The notes: generated from the letters alone by a model not told the origin. A DNA stretch of 64,000 nucleotides from Knoxdaviesia capensis (GCA_001510575.1 LNGK01000005.1:3348574-3412573), one strand, 5' to 3'; shown: positions 23,826 to 35,576, counted from the stretch's first letter. A program made the numbers and translations.

Positions 23826-24658
23826 GGGGACTGCATGTGATTTCGGGGTGTGCGGTAGATAGAGTTACTGTATTATTCAATGCTAATTTGGGATACCATT
23901 GCTTGCATGTGGTTGAGAAGGAGCGGAAAAGAGTATCAGGAGGCTGGTGAGGCGGGGTGGCAGTTAGGGTTACGACCCTAGATGTCTGGCGCGGCTGTTG
24001 CCTAGAGGTCGAGAATGTTCCAGCTGGCCTGTTTCTTCGCCGCCACCACACTTCTGGGATGTGTGATATCTCAGGCATTAGGCCTGTGACCATGATGTCG
24101 GATGTTCCCTCAAAACACGGAGTTGTGAACAGGATGGATCAACATTCCTCCTCACTTTAGGCACGTAGAGAGAGAGAGAGCGAGAGAGAGCTGTGATCAC
24201 GTGGAGCTTTTCGCAGTGGGGTTTCCCCTAAACGTGGGGCACGCCGAGTCGGTCGCAGTGGATCAACCCTCTGTAAGCCCGCCTGGAATGTCGCGACGTC
24301 AGCCAACGTTAAATTCCACAGGGGGGGCCCTTATCGGTGCTGCGCCCTTTCCTTTTGTTCCCCCGCCACAGGCGCTTTTTATCGGTGTCCCGTGTTTTTA
24401 ATCCGGCGTGCCTGCCTTGTCCTCTTTTGAGACGAGGGTTGAGGTTTCCTGGCTGTTCCTTCCTGCATCATCAGCTTGTCCGGCCTCGAGTGTGTTTCCG
24501 GTATTTCTGGTTCTTAGTTACCTCGAGACAGCTGGCACTCCCACAGAAGAAAAAAAAAAGAAGAAGAAGAAAAAGGTCTCCGGCGATCCTCTCAGTCTCA
24601 TCACGTGCGTGGGTTGCCTCCGCCCGCACTCCCGAACCCTAATCACCATCGACCAGCC
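23826..24658. other. Intergenic region (833 b)
   Basis: Spacer between co-directional genes. It has TTAGGGTT near 23964, a GA tract at 24167-24190, a CACGTG motif near 24199 and AACCCTAA near 24643, only about 10 bases before the next ATG. Confidence 0.5.
24167..24190. repeat. GA microsatellite
   Basis: (GA)n of about 24 bases with one C interruption. Confidence 0.85.
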
Positions 24659-25682
24659 ATGGCCCGACCGCTCCGCATCCTCTGCTTCGGCGACTCGCTG
24701 ACGCAGGGCTACTTCCGCCGGGGCGCCGGCGAGCACCCGTACTCGATCACGGTCAAGCAGCTGCTGACGGCGGCCTTCCCGGACCGCGCGGTCGAGATCA
24801 CCACCAGCGGCGTGCCGGGCGACGTGGTGTCGGGCAGCCTGTGCGACCAGCGGCTGCGGCGCGTGCTGCGCGAGCACGCAGCCGCGCCGTTCGACTGGGC
24901 GGTGGTGCTGTTCGGCACGAACGACCTGGCGTTCGGCATCGACGCTGCGCGCATTGCGGACGCTTTGGAGCGGGTGTGGGACGCGTGTCTGCGGGCCGGC
25001 GGGTGCAAGGTGCTCGGGCTGACGGTGCCGGAGTGCCGGGCGGTGACCGAGTGGGTTACGGCGTCGCGGGCCGCGTTGAATGCGCGGATTCTCGGGGCGC
25101 AGAAACCCGGCTAGTGAGTGTCTCTCTCTCTGTCTCTCTCTCTGTCTCTCTCTCTCTCTCTCTCTGTTCTGGACTTGCCGATGCCGGCTTGCGGTGTTCC
25201 GGTCTCGGACTAACCAGGTGCCACTCCTTCTCACAAAACACAGCTACTCCCTGGACCTCCACTCCAAGATCCCCTACCACTCGCTCTCGGACGACGACCT
25301 CGACAAGTACTGGGACGACGGCCTGCACCTGACGGCCGCCGGCTACGACTGGATGGGCGGCTTCATCGGTGAGCGCCTCATCGAGCTGATCAAGACGACA
25401 GAGACACCGCCGCCACCCCCCACCGCCACTACAACCAAAACCACAACCACAACCAAAACCGCAGCCGCCCCTGCCAGCTCTTCAGCCTCCGGCGGTGCAT
25501 CTGCTGCGGCTCCGGCTGCTGCTACTACTGCTCCTACTGCGTTGCCGGCCCAGACGCCCCGTAAACGCGTGAAGCGCCTGACCAGCAAGGCGTGGGATGC
25601 CGACGAGATGGAAGAAGAAAAGGCCGAGGTGAAGAACATCAGTCGGGGGTATGTGGTGGTGCGCTGCAAGGATTTAGATTGA
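24659..25682 (+). CDS. SGNH-hydrolase esterase (IAH1-like) with basic C-terminal tail
   Basis: Exons 24659-25113 and 25244-25682 give 297 aa. SGNH blocks are clear: GDSLT with nucleophile Ser13, the Gly block SGVPGD, GTND, and DGLH with Asp177 and His180 of the triad. The nearest family by these blocks is GDSL esterases such as yeast isoamyl acetate hydrolase IAH1; the substrate here is not known. There is no signal peptide, so a cytosolic or nuclear location is likely. After the catalytic domain comes a Thr/Lys then Ala/Ser-rich linker and a basic PRKRVKRL stretch followed by an acidic segment. The 130-base intron carries a (TC)n tract. Confidence 0.9.
25120..25166. repeat. TC/TGTC microsatellite inside the SGNH intron
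   Basis: TCTCTCTC and TGTC units starting a few bases after the GTGAGTG donor; it makes up about one third of the intron. Confidence 0.9.
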
Positions 25683-26095
25683 GCTGTTTTCACTCCATGT
25701 TATTCGTTCTTTTTCGTGTTCTTTTGGGTTTGTCGGTATTGGCTGGGTCCGGTTTCTTGTGGCATGATTCTTCTGTTCTCCGTTTGCTTTGTCTTGTTCT
25801 TGATCACTATATATGATTCGGGGGTTTTTATATGTTGGGATACACCAGTTTGGGTCCATTATATCACGAATAGAAACCATATTCTTCTCAATATCATGTG
25901 TCACGGATGCATTTACCACAAGATGGGGAGAGGTGGTGACCCCTCCTGAAAACTCAAACTGACGAATGCACCAGCAAGACCGGAACGCCCTGGTTTCCTG
26001 ATTTTTGCACTATGAACGCTGGGAAGAAGACTATTAAAAAGGGGATTTGCTAGTAGGACATGACTATCGTAACGGCAGAGAACAACCAACCAGCT
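25683..26095. other. Convergent 3' intergenic region (413 b)
   Basis: Tail-to-tail spacer between the SGNH gene and CSN4. T-rich on the plus side, consistent with 3' ends; no other feature recognised. Confidence 0.4.
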
Positions 26096-27509
26096 CTAAA
26101 CCACAAGGTGAGCAGCCACAAAGTCCTAGACATGAGTTCGAGGTTAGCTTCACGACAAACACAACATGGAAACCGGGGAAACTCACCGGAAACTCCTTTT
26201 GCAAGACATTGGTGATGTTCTCAACCTCTTCAGACACACCCTGGATGTTTCCATCCCACAGCCGCGTCTGCTTGCCAACCAACTCTTCCGCCCGCCCGCT
26301 TCCCTTGGCTCCCGAGGCCTCGCCCTTTTCGAACCGAATGATGCGATCCAGCTGGTCGATGTGGCCGACCAGCCGGCCCTGCTCGATCATGCGGGCGGTG
26401 GTGTCCTCGACCTTCTCGGGCGTCAGGCCCAGCAGGGCGCCGAGGGCCTCGAAGCTGATGTTGACGAACAGCCGCGACGCGCCCAGCAGGTTGTGCTCGA
26501 CCACGGCGCGCGCGAGCACGGTGGTGCCGTCGGACGTGGTGGCCAGCTGGTGCGGCTGCAGGCTGGCGGCGAACGACTCGACCTCGTCGGGCTGCAGCAG
26601 GCGGTCGAAGAACATCTTCTCGAGGATGCCGTGCTCGGCGAGCGCCTCCGACCGCTCGTCGCGGTACAGCCGGCCCAGCATGCGGCTGCGCAGCGGGCCG
26701 GCCGGCGCCAGCACCGCGCACTTGACCGCCATGGCCAGCGTGTGCAGCCGCTCCTCCTCGGCGATCGACGCCGACACGCTGATCTCGTGGTAGCGCGTGG
26801 CCGCCGCCAGGAAGTTGCGCTGCGCGTCGAGGATGCGCGCCTGCGACAGCCGGAAGTGCAGGTGCAGGTCGCGGTCCGGCACCGTGTGCATGATGTTCTT
26901 CAGCTTGTTGATGTACACGTCAGCGGCCGTGGCGTCGTCGACCTCGAGGTAGTTGCGCACGATGCGCACCCACACGCGCGCCGTGGCCGACGCCGACACC
27001 TTGCGCTGCGAGCTGTCCAGCGGGACCTCCGCCAGCACGCGCGCCGCCTCGGCGAAGTCCTCCATGTTCTCGTGGGCAGTAGCCATGAGTTCACGGGTGG
27101 CGGCCACCTGCTCGGCGTAGGCTGCTGCGCCGACACCGCCGGCTGCCCCGCCGCCCGCCCCACCAGCGGACACTGTCGACGCAGCCCCGCCGCCGCTGGT
27201 GGGGCCGGCCGTGCCCTGGGCCGACGCGGCGATCTTGGCGAGAATGTACTCGCCGACCTCGATCCACAGCTTGTCGCTGGGCATCGACTTTGTGGTTTCG
27301 ACCAGCGTTGTGAGGACGGCGCGGGTCGCCGCGATGCCCAGCGAAACGGAGAATACGGCATCGGTGATGGCTTTGAGGTCGCCCGCCACATGGGCCGGCC
27401 CCGACATGGACTTGAGGTCACGCAGGAGGGATTGGAAGGCGGCCGCGTGGTCGGACGGGAGAGCTACGATCGAAGCCAGTAGGCTGGCGACTTTCGGAGA
27501 GGGCGCCAT
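26096..27509 (-). CDS. CSN4: COP9 signalosome subunit 4 (PCI-domain protein)
   Basis: Exons 27509-26187 and 26125-26096 give 450 aa. The COP9 signalosome removes NEDD8 from cullins and so regulates SCF-type ubiquitin ligases; CSN4 is a PCI-domain scaffold subunit. Family features seen are ATARVWVRIVRNYLEVDD, a TPR-like helical region (HLHFRLSQARILDAQRNFLAAATRY, shown here in part) and the winged-helix PCI end (LLGLTPEKVEDTTARMIEQG, GHIDQLDRIIRF, IQGVSEEVENI). A Gly/Ala-rich insertion near residues 100-130 makes it longer than the usual ~400 aa. The last intron is 61 bases (GTGAGT donor, GCTAAC branch, CTAG acceptor); it joins KEFP to DFVAAHLVV, the usual type of fungal CSN4 ending. Reading through it would give an unrelated Cys-rich tail. 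Confidence 0.93.
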
Positions 27510-27961
27510 GGTCGCTGGGCAGAGGAGGTTTGGACCGTGGTCCTCGTCAAATATTGGGTCGTTGTTATTCTGGACTGTGGATAGACGTGGGGAGTGTTAG
27601 AGAAAAGAAAGAAGAAAAGAAAAAAAGAAAAAAGGGGGGGATAGCCAGTAAGGCGATTGATGAACGGTATTTGTATATGTATGAACTGAAGATAAAAGAA
27701 TGGAGAAGGAAGAATGAAGATCTAAAGATGTGAACAATGGGGATCTGTTTACAGGTGGGATGTGGCTGAAGCTCCAACGCGGGGCATCCAGCTGTGGCGG
27801 AAGTTAGGGTTGGGGGTTAGCCCGATAAATATTGCAGCCGAGCAAGACAATTTGGTTTCTGTTATACATGTTATACAACGTGATGATTCGTGTCTAATAT
27901 ACAAATACGTGCCATCTGGAGCACTCAAATAGGAGACTATCTTCATTCATTCTCTTCCAGC
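27510..27961. other. Intergenic region between CSN4 and JAC1 (452 b)
   Basis: Promoter side of CSN4 and 3' side of JAC1. Contains an AAAG/GAAA-rich stretch near 27600-27640 and a TTAGGGTT near 27804. Confidence 0.4.
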
Positions 27962-28819
27962 CTAATGATGGACGACATTCGGCTTCCCCGGCGCCCACTC
28001 ATGGATCACATTGTGAATGTTAACCCAGTAGCGTAACCGCACCGCCTCTTCAATAGCCTTCGGGACATCGTTATCGCGGAACGCCGCCTCCAGCACGGCC
28101 TCGCTGTGGGCGATACGCGCATCGTTGTCGGCGCGGATGGGCTCCAGCTCGTGCTCGTCGGCGACGGCGTCGATGTCCTCGCGCACCTCCATGACGGTCA
28201 TCAGCAGCGCGGGGTCCTCGACGCGCGCGGCCTCGTCGGTGGCCAGGTTGATGCCGCGCAGCGCGAGCAGGTACTGGGCGCGCAGCAGCGGGTTGGCGAG
28301 CGTGCGGAAGGCCTCGTTGATGCGCGCCGACGCGGCCTGGGCGCGGGTCTTGGCGTCGCTGCCGCCGTGCATGTCCGGGTGGGCCTGCGCCTGCAGCCGC
28401 AGGAACTCGCGGCGCAGCGTCTTCACGTCGATCGAGAAGTGGCCGCGCGGCGGCGGCCCGTCGGGGAGCGTGTCGGGGAACAGGTCGTAGTAGGTCTGCG
28501 CGGGGCCTGCGGTGGCGGTGGCGCCGTCGCCGGCCGACGGCGGGTCTGCGGGCGGTGCATGGGGCGCAAACGCTGCCGACGAGCCGGCGTACCGCCGCGC
28601 GGGGCTGGAGTGGAGGGATCGGGGCGTCGCGGCTGCTGTTGGCGCCGTTCGTGGGACTTGGGGTCTCCCGCGTGTTGCTGTGGTGGTGGCGGCGGTCGTG
28701 GAGGAGGAGGAGGGAGCACTGGAGGTTATGGCGCGGCGGGAGGGAGACGAGGCCGGCGACGCGGATCGGGCGCAGGCGCGGGACAGAATCGCCACGGCTG
28801 GACGGAGGGTGGACGGCAT
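27962..28819 (-). CDS. JAC1: Mitochondrial J-domain co-chaperone for Fe-S cluster biogenesis (Jac1/HscB)
   Basis: Single exon, 285 aa. The first ~100 residues are Ala/Ser/Thr/Arg-rich with almost no acidic residues, as in a mitochondrial presequence. The J-domain follows (YYDLFPDT to about residue 195) with the HPD tripeptide at 147-149 in AQAHPDM, then NPLLRAQYLL. The C-terminal HscB domain has EDPALLMTVMEVREDID and RYWVNIHNVIHEW, the region that in homologues contacts the Isu scaffold. It stimulates mitochondrial Hsp70 ATPase to release Fe-S clusters from Isu. The presequence is unusually long and low in complexity. Confidence 0.94.
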   Translation of the reverse strand: MPSTLRPAVAILSRACARSASPASSPSRRAITSSAPSSSSTTAATTTATRGRPQVPRTAPTAAATPRSLHSSPARRYAGSSAAFAPHAPPADPPSAGDGATATAGPAQTYYDLFPDTLPDGPPPRGHFSIDVKTLRREFLRLQAQAHPDMHGGSDAKTRAQAASARINEAFRTLANPLLRAQYLLALRGINLATDEAARVEDPALLMTVMEVREDIDAVADEHELEPIRADNDARIAHSEAVLEAAFRDNDVPKAIEEAVRLRYWVNIHNVIHEWAPGKPNVVHH

Positions 28820-29558
28820 GGCTGGATCTGGCGGGATGTACTTCGGGGTGTGTGGACAACAGAGGGGAATTTCAAACTTCGAGGGTGGGAGAGACCGGAT
28901 TTAAATTGTCGGGATATGTTGGGTGGTCGGAGATATGAGTTCGGCCTATGCGAGTCGGGTAGAGTCGGTGATTTGTCAGAAAGCGAAACGGCTTCCTGTC
29001 ACTGTCAGACGCCAATATTCAGATTCTTTCAGTAGGCAAACAAGTCGGCAAAAACTGCAGATATTCACTCCAGGACGAGTGTTTATAGTCTGGTTCAAGT
29101 GCACATCAATGACCGTGCATCGCAAAAATATGATGCTAGATGAACAAATCCGGTCCTCAGTTTACAGGCATGAGCTTGGGCCAGTACTTTCTTCGAGAAA
29201 AAGCGGTGAACAGGTTTTGGCAGAATCTCATGATACTACTAGTGGTATCCGTGAATTTCAGTTCCGGAATCAGAAACCCATCAGAAACCCATCAGAAAAA
29301 AAACCCCCCATGGTCAGAATCCATGATTGCAAAGAATGCAGGCTCTCTCTATTGAGCCATGGTCAACGCCCCCCTGAATCAGGCTGCGACCGCCGGGTCA
29401 AACGCCCTCGAAATCGTCGACCGAGCCGGCGCCGGCTTCATTTCAGGCCGCGCCGGTTCCTTCACGCGACTCCCATCATTCCCGTCATCAATCTCGACGG
29501 TTGTGTAGTTATGACCTCCCCGGGACCGCGTCTTCATGAGAATTCTCCAAGTTCAGCG
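28820..29558. other. Intergenic region (739 b)
   Basis: 5' flank of JAC1 and 3' flank of the HNH remnant. On the minus strand a 51-codon frame (about 29542-29387, beginning MKTRSRGGHNYTT) follows the HNH stop; it could be a lost or alternative 3' end, but I cannot support a splice junction to it. Confidence 0.35.
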
Positions 29559-30290
29559 CTAGGGTGTGCCGAATAGATCTCCCTCATCGTCGTCGTCGTC
29601 CCCCAGAACTTCGACCAGCCGATCCATGTCAGCGCCACCGCACAGAGTGGCCAAACGCAAAACATCCCACCGCAAATGTAGCAGATCGAAGCTTGGGATA
29701 GACGATAGATCCTCGCTTGTGATGGCAAAGACTATCCGGTCTTCAGCGAAGCGTCCCTTCTGCCACGAGATGGCGGCCACGTGCCCGTGCCCGTCAGCAT
29801 CCGGTACCGGCGCCAGGCACAGATCGGGATCCGTAGCAAGAGGGCCCAGAGCCTGTGTGAATGTGAACGGGGTCCGGCGCAGGTATCGGAATTGCACACG
29901 CACCCCATCCTCCAGACAGTCCACCGGCTCAAGAGCAATGAGGCTCCTGTCCCACCAATCATGGAGGGTTGGGCTCAGGCTGAGCATGTTTCGTGCGGAG
30001 TTGAAGATATTACCGTCCTCAACGAGCAGGTTCTGTAGACTGTTGTGGATCTGTTCCCCCCAAGACCTTATTAGAAGACACATGAGCGTGGTACGTAATG
30101 GCTGTTGTGTTGACTCTTCATCGAACGAGATAGGCATGGTATGGCATCCTTGGGCCCGGGCTTGGCCGGTGATGATTCAACGGCCACTGTCACGACCATG
30201 AAGCTGTCTCCTTGCAGTTGCAGAGCGAGAAACAGTTCCGGACAGGCTGGTTGTGCTTCCACGGCGACTGTGGACATCCTCAGCTCGTAC
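29559..30290 (-). pseudogene. Fungal HNH-endonuclease-domain gene, interrupted by TGA in the HNH motif
   Basis: From ATG 30137 an open frame of 192 codons encodes the C-terminal part of a fungal HNH protein: CH just upstream, MPISFDEE, NIFNSARNMLSLSPTLHDWW, SLIALEPV, then an acidic end. This ATG falls inside the HNH motif. Reading further upstream in the same frame gives RDSGR, then TGA (30179-30177), then IITGQARAQGCH. The usual family pattern is RDxxRCxITG...CH, so the stop sits exactly where a Cys is expected. The upstream frame stays open to about 30290, where another TGA occurs. I therefore call it a broken gene. A different upstream frame over 30300-30160 is also open and could be an exon if splicing is unusual. 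Confidence 0.6.
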
Positions 30291-31800
30291 TCACATATCA
30301 CCTCTCATGTACCACTCTCTCAGGCATATACGTACGCAGCCACTGATGGGAATTTGGCACAGCCGTCCGTCTAACACTCAGAGGGAATAAGCGTGAAGGT
30401 GAAGGCCGTCAGACACGGACATCATGAATGATGAACGGTTGAAATGCAAGATGGCAAAACCCTAAGCCCGAAGCAAGTCGGTCGCAGCTTCCTCTTCTCA
30501 ACATCGAGTTAGTCATCGAGATCGCACAATTTGAGTCATTCAGAAATAAAAGTAGGATATCTTTCTCCTGCGATTTCCCAATATAAGCATCGTGATGTTG
30601 GTGGTGACAAGGCCACCGTAAAAGATTCACGAGTTACTCAGTTTTCTGAGAGAGCGGCCAACTTTGGTTGAACCACAGATTCAAGTATGCACAGCAGCGG
30701 AGCCTCCTGTAACACCCTCATCGTCGTTTTTTCTTCTCTCTCTGATTAGCGGCCGTCAAATGGCCCAGTGCATCATGACCTGATACTCCGATGTGTTGGT
30801 TGGTACGTGAACTAGTGGCAGTCGGTATCATCGGTGGTGAATGTTCAATGAGGTACGTTGACGATAAATGCGTCCGAGACATCTTGCTTCGATCGAGTGA
30901 TACTGATTCCCAAGGATTCTCCAGTTTGCAAGACCCGCCCCAGGGAAAGAAAAGGGAAAAATCAGGGAGTATCCCAGGCCCTGCATATGCGCAGAAAAGC
31001 TCTCCCAATGGCGTCGGGCTTATTTGCCCGCTTTCACGAACCAGTCAGGAAACGCCAGGTTAGGCTGACTGCAAAGCCAGACTGCCGTGATGGATTCCAG
31101 ATCCCACATGCCCGTTCAGTATGATTCCAGCTAATGTCTCCTTGTGCAGTCTTGACAACTGGAATCGCGAACATCTCTGAGCCACTCCACGCTCCTGGTC
31201 CTCTTCGATATACGCAGTCTGTACAGAATACAAAGTCTGTGTATCCTTGACACTCCACGATTTATCGAAGAACTGCATCCCGACCCCCCCCTCTTAGTTA
31301 CACTGTCGAAACTAGTGGTGCTTGGCTGGTAAATCTCAACGCCGAACAACGTCCGCAGAGCCTGGATTTATGCCATTTTTGCTCGCCGATATACGGGGAG
31401 GGTTTCTTTTTCTATGGACGACGTCTCAACAAACAGGTGGGAACGCACGGCCACGGAACTATAAAAGTAAGACGCTCCCCGAGACTGGGGAATGTGGGTT
31501 TTGCGTTACCCGTTTCTGGGTCTCGGAAGTCTAGAAAACGAGGAAAAAGCCCACTCCTCTCTTATTTCCTTGTTCCCCTGTCCACTGACCAGAGCTTGCG
31601 CTGCCCACTTTTTGCCACCGACTATTTCTGACCTTAATTTTTCTTTTTATTCTCGCTGAGAGCTTGCTATCTCCCTCTTCTGGCGCATACATCCATCCGT
31701 CTGCTATTATACTCGTGTTTTCTGCCTCTTTTCTCCTTCCATCGATATTCATTCCTCCAGACATCGCGCCCAGCCGTCTGGATCAACCCTCACTATCAAC
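30291..31800. other. Intergenic region (1.5 kb)
   Basis: Divergent spacer between the HNH remnant and the flavocytochrome gene. AACCCTAA lies near 30459. The last ~250 bases are C/T-rich and likely 5' leader. No gene supported. Confidence 0.5.
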
Positions 31801-34314
31801 ATGTCGCGGGTATTTGATTCTGCCGAAGGTATGAAGAGCTTAGGATCTAACCTTTGAAATTTCTCCATCGCGGCTTCATCTTGATATCCTGGCGACCTGC
31901 AACAGCTTGACTCAATTATTTAAGTTTGTCGCGATGGCTGTTTGTTTGAGTGGGATATGGGCCAAGTTGCCATTCAGCATCTTATGTGATTGGTGGAAAA
32001 TTCCACTGCCAAACATTTCTGGTCTCCTCCTTTCGGTTTCCTGTGTCGGCTCTCTTCGTCGCCAAATGTCAAAATAGCTGGGAACTTCTGGGATGTCTCG
32101 TTCAGTCTCACATCTTATTCTAACCGCGATTTCCTCATTAAACAGTGGCAAAGCACAACACTCCAGAAAGCTGCTGGGTGATTCTCTACGGTAAAGTCTA
32201 CGATGTGACCGACTTCATCGAATCGCACCCTGGAGGATCGAAGATCATTCTGAAGCTTTCGGGCAAGGATGCAACCGAGGAATACGATCCGATCCACCCC
32301 CCGGGAACTCTAGAGGACAATCTCAAGCCCGAGGCCATGCTGGGCACTGTGGACCCGGCGACCATTGAGTCTAAGCCGGCCCCGGAGGCAGCCTCCGGCA
32401 AGGCTGACGATGGGCCCGTCGTTCTCGGGCACCTTTTGAACATGGACGACATCGAAGCCGCCGCCAACAAGCAAATCTCCACCAAGGCGTGGTCGTACTA
32501 CTACTCGGCGAGCGACGACCTGTTTTCGAAATATTACAACAACAAGGTCTACCGCAAGGTGCTTTTGCGGCCGCGGATGTTCGTCGACTGCTCCGAATGC
32601 GACGTATCGACCACCATGCTCGGACACCGGGTCGGGCTCCCGCTATTCGTAGCCCCTGCGGCCATGGCGCGACTGGCCCATCCCGATGGAGAGCACGGCA
32701 TCGCCCAAGCGTGCTCCCGGTTTGGAGCCGTCCAGATCATCTCGAACAACGCCTCGATGACGCCGGAGCAGATTGTGGCGGGCGCGAAGCCGGGCCAGGT
32801 GTTCGGCTGGCAGCTGTACGTGCAGAAGGACCGCAGCAAGAGCGAGGCGATGCTGCGGCGCATTCACGCTCTGCGCGACCATATCAAGTTCATCTGCCTG
32901 ACGCTTGATGCGCCGGTGCCCGGCAAGCGCGAGCTGGACGAGCGGTCGCAGTTCGAGGCGCCGTCGGAAGTGAGCTCGGCAGAGGCCAGCGGGCCGAAGA
33001 TCAGCGGAGGCGTGGGCCAGCAGCTGTTTTTCGGCACGGCCAACGACCTGACGTGGAAATCGACGCTCGAGTGGCTGAAGCAGCACACGGATCTGCCGAT
33101 CGTGCTCAAGGGCATCCAGACCCACGAGGACGTGTACCTGGCGGCACAACACGCGCCGCAGGTGCAGGCGGTGCTCCTGTCGAACCACGGCGGCCGCGCG
33201 CTGGACACCGCACCGCCGGCCCTCCACACGCTGCTAGAGGTGCGCAAGTATTGCCCGGAGGTGTTTGGACGCATCGAGCTCTGGGTTGACGGCGGCGTCA
33301 AGCGCGGAACTGATGTCGTCAAGGCGCTGTGTCTGGGAGCGACCGCGGTTGGCATCGGCCGGCCGGCATTGTTCGGTCTGGGAGCAGGCGGGACAGACGG
33401 AGTTGCGCGGGTGTTTGAAAGTAAGTCGTCCCCTCCTCGCTTTGTGTGTTCTTCATTTGCCGTTATGTTGCCTCACTTTCTCTTTTTGCCCCGCCGGTCC
33501 GTCAATCAAACTGGACCATGTGGTTGTATTATTTTGCTTTTCCCCGGATTCCACCGGGGATCACTTCCCCACGGGGTATGGAGAGTAGTCTGGAGAAGCT
33601 CACAGCAAAGAGCAAGCCCAGCCCGCCCCGTGTTATGGCCAGTGGATCGTTCAGGCGGATCAAGGACTAGGATCCAAAATGGCCACCTTGCCAAGATCCG
33701 AGCTGGGTTGAAAAACAAGGCCGGATCATTATCGTATCCAGTGGGAACCGACGCGGGCTTGACGTTGGAGTCATTGCCAAGTCCGGGGGAAAGTCGGGGG
33801 AGCGACGACGCTGGGGTTCCAAGCTTGTGATCTTTGCCTTGTACCTGGGGATATGGGGCCATAACAAGGGGAGATAACTCGAGAGAGGCAGAGAAAGAGA
33901 GAGAAACGGCTATCACTAGCCCTACGAACGATCCTCTTTTCCTTGGTTTTTTTTTTTCTTTTTCGGAAGAGGGCTTGGCTAACCGGGTGGTATTTATCAT
34001 TCCCTTCGATCTAGTTTTCCAAGCCGAGGTTGACACGTGCATGCGGTTGTTAGGAGTCAAGACAGTCCAGGAACTTGGGCCCAGATTTGTGAGTTTTTGC
34101 TGCCAGACTTCTTTTTTGCAGCCTCCTTGTTATTGCGAGTTGTCTCCAAGTCTCTCCAACACCATTTCTAGTTCTTACACGGCGGCGATGCAACTAACTA
34201 ACTCGGGTATGTGCCCTCTCGCTCACGCAGGTCAACGCGCGGGAGCTGGAGCGAGACATTTACGATGGCGAGTCCGGGATCGAACGGTCGGGACTGTGGC
34301 GGTCCAAGTTGTAG
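31801..34314 (+). CDS. Flavocytochrome b2-type FMN-dependent alpha-hydroxy-acid dehydrogenase
   Basis: Exons 31801-31828, 32146-33420, 34015-34088 and 34231-34314 give 486 aa with all phases consistent. An N-terminal cytochrome b5 domain (heme ligand His37 in HPGG) is fused to an FMN-binding alpha-hydroxy-acid dehydrogenase barrel. Catalytic residues aligned with yeast Cyb2 are visible: WQLYVQ (Tyr), TLDAPVPGKR (Asp), VLKG (Lys331) and SNHGGR (His357, Arg360). The C-terminal exons supply IFQAEVDTCMRLLGVKTVQEL and a terminal Leu-Trp-rich end. L-lactate is the likely substrate, though related hydroxy acids are possible. Unlike yeast Cyb2, the b5 domain starts at about residue 10 with no presequence, so a cytosolic form is likely. 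The 594-base second intron is the longest here. Confidence 0.93.
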
Positions 34315-35573
34315 TGGCATGACCTGTGAAGATACCACAAATATACATTTGTACGCAGACGAACAATGGGAGGAGGGACAGTGGCAACTGCAATACAAAC
34401 TTATTTTCACGGTGGCTCCTGATTCCATATTTCTTTCCCCATGGGGAAGAGATCCAAGTGCAGGACCAGGAGGAAGCCAAGGCCAAGAGCCGGAGGCCGA
34501 GAGATGCTTGTCTCGATATGCCATGTTGGCCCGACCTGGGGAAAAAGACCAAAAAGAACTGGAGACTGGGAAAACAGGACAAAATAGGCCAGACCAGACA
34601 GGCGATTTCCGTGTATCTCCTCGTAGTTATATCTTGGCGATATATCGCATTTGGGGATTTTGCTGGCACAGACATTTTGACATGTGGGAATTAGGGTAGG
34701 CAAGATTGGGATTTGATGCATGTGAAAGCATGGACTGGATGTGAACTTGACGGAGGAATCCACGGGAAAGTTGGGAAGCGCCCGGAGCGCAAGCAAGGAG
34801 AATCTGGACTCTGGGGGACCTTGGTCTGCCCCTGTCGGATCTCCTGCAGGTATTCCAGAATAGGAGAGTTGAGGATGAGAGTGGACAGGACAAGATCAAG
34901 CGAGAAAGGCAGCAGGAACAAAAGAACCTCGGCCTGGGGTTCTTCAGAATGCATGATTAGCAAGAAAAAGAAAAAAAAAAGGAGCCAGCACCAACCAAGC
35001 TTGGGGCAGGATTCCGATCTTCCCACATTTAGTGACGGGTTAGTGAAGTCGTATTTTACGCACAGGCACACACACACCCATACACACCTCTCTTGCGTGT
35101 ATCTGGAGAGTCTGGAGTATCGTCGAGGTATCATTGCCCTGAAGCATCCCTGGAGGGAGCACAGCAGGAGTGGAAGAATATTGGAGCTCCCCCCCCTGGC
35201 CCAGCCGGGTGTGACCTTTTTTGATGCTTCGAGTTTGGGTGTCTGGGGAGGAGTGTGTGGAGGGTTTCTGAATCTGGGGTAAGAAAGACTCGCAGGGTGC
35301 CTGTTTTTTTTGGTCAATGTTCCAAAAGACTCTTTCACTTCATGATGGAGTTGAGGTTGGTTGGTTGGTTGGTTTACGAGAGAACGAGCGGGCTTTTGTG
35401 TGCGAGAGAGCTAGGAGTTACCAGAAGCAAAATTAGAAGTTCTCGCCAGTCGGATGGAACTTTTTTGTTTCTTTTTCGTGGGAGGAGAGATGTGGTGGGT
35501 TGGGCCAGCGGGCGGTCACAGTCGGGGCCAGGAAAAGAAGCGCGAGAGCGAGGCACATGTTGAATAGGCAGGG

Positions 35574-35576
35574 ACA

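Noticed and set aside
26166..27482. 438-codon plus-strand frame opposite CSN4
   Set aside because: Shadow frame; the minus strand encodes CSN4 with a conserved PCI end.
29359..29511. 50-codon plus-strand frame beginning MVNAPLNQA
   Set aside because: Short, no family features, and overlaps a better-looking minus-strand frame.
34691..35338. 215-codon minus-strand frame with a hydrophobic stretch
   Set aside because: The hydrophobic part is encoded by a poly-A/T run, and the rest looks random.
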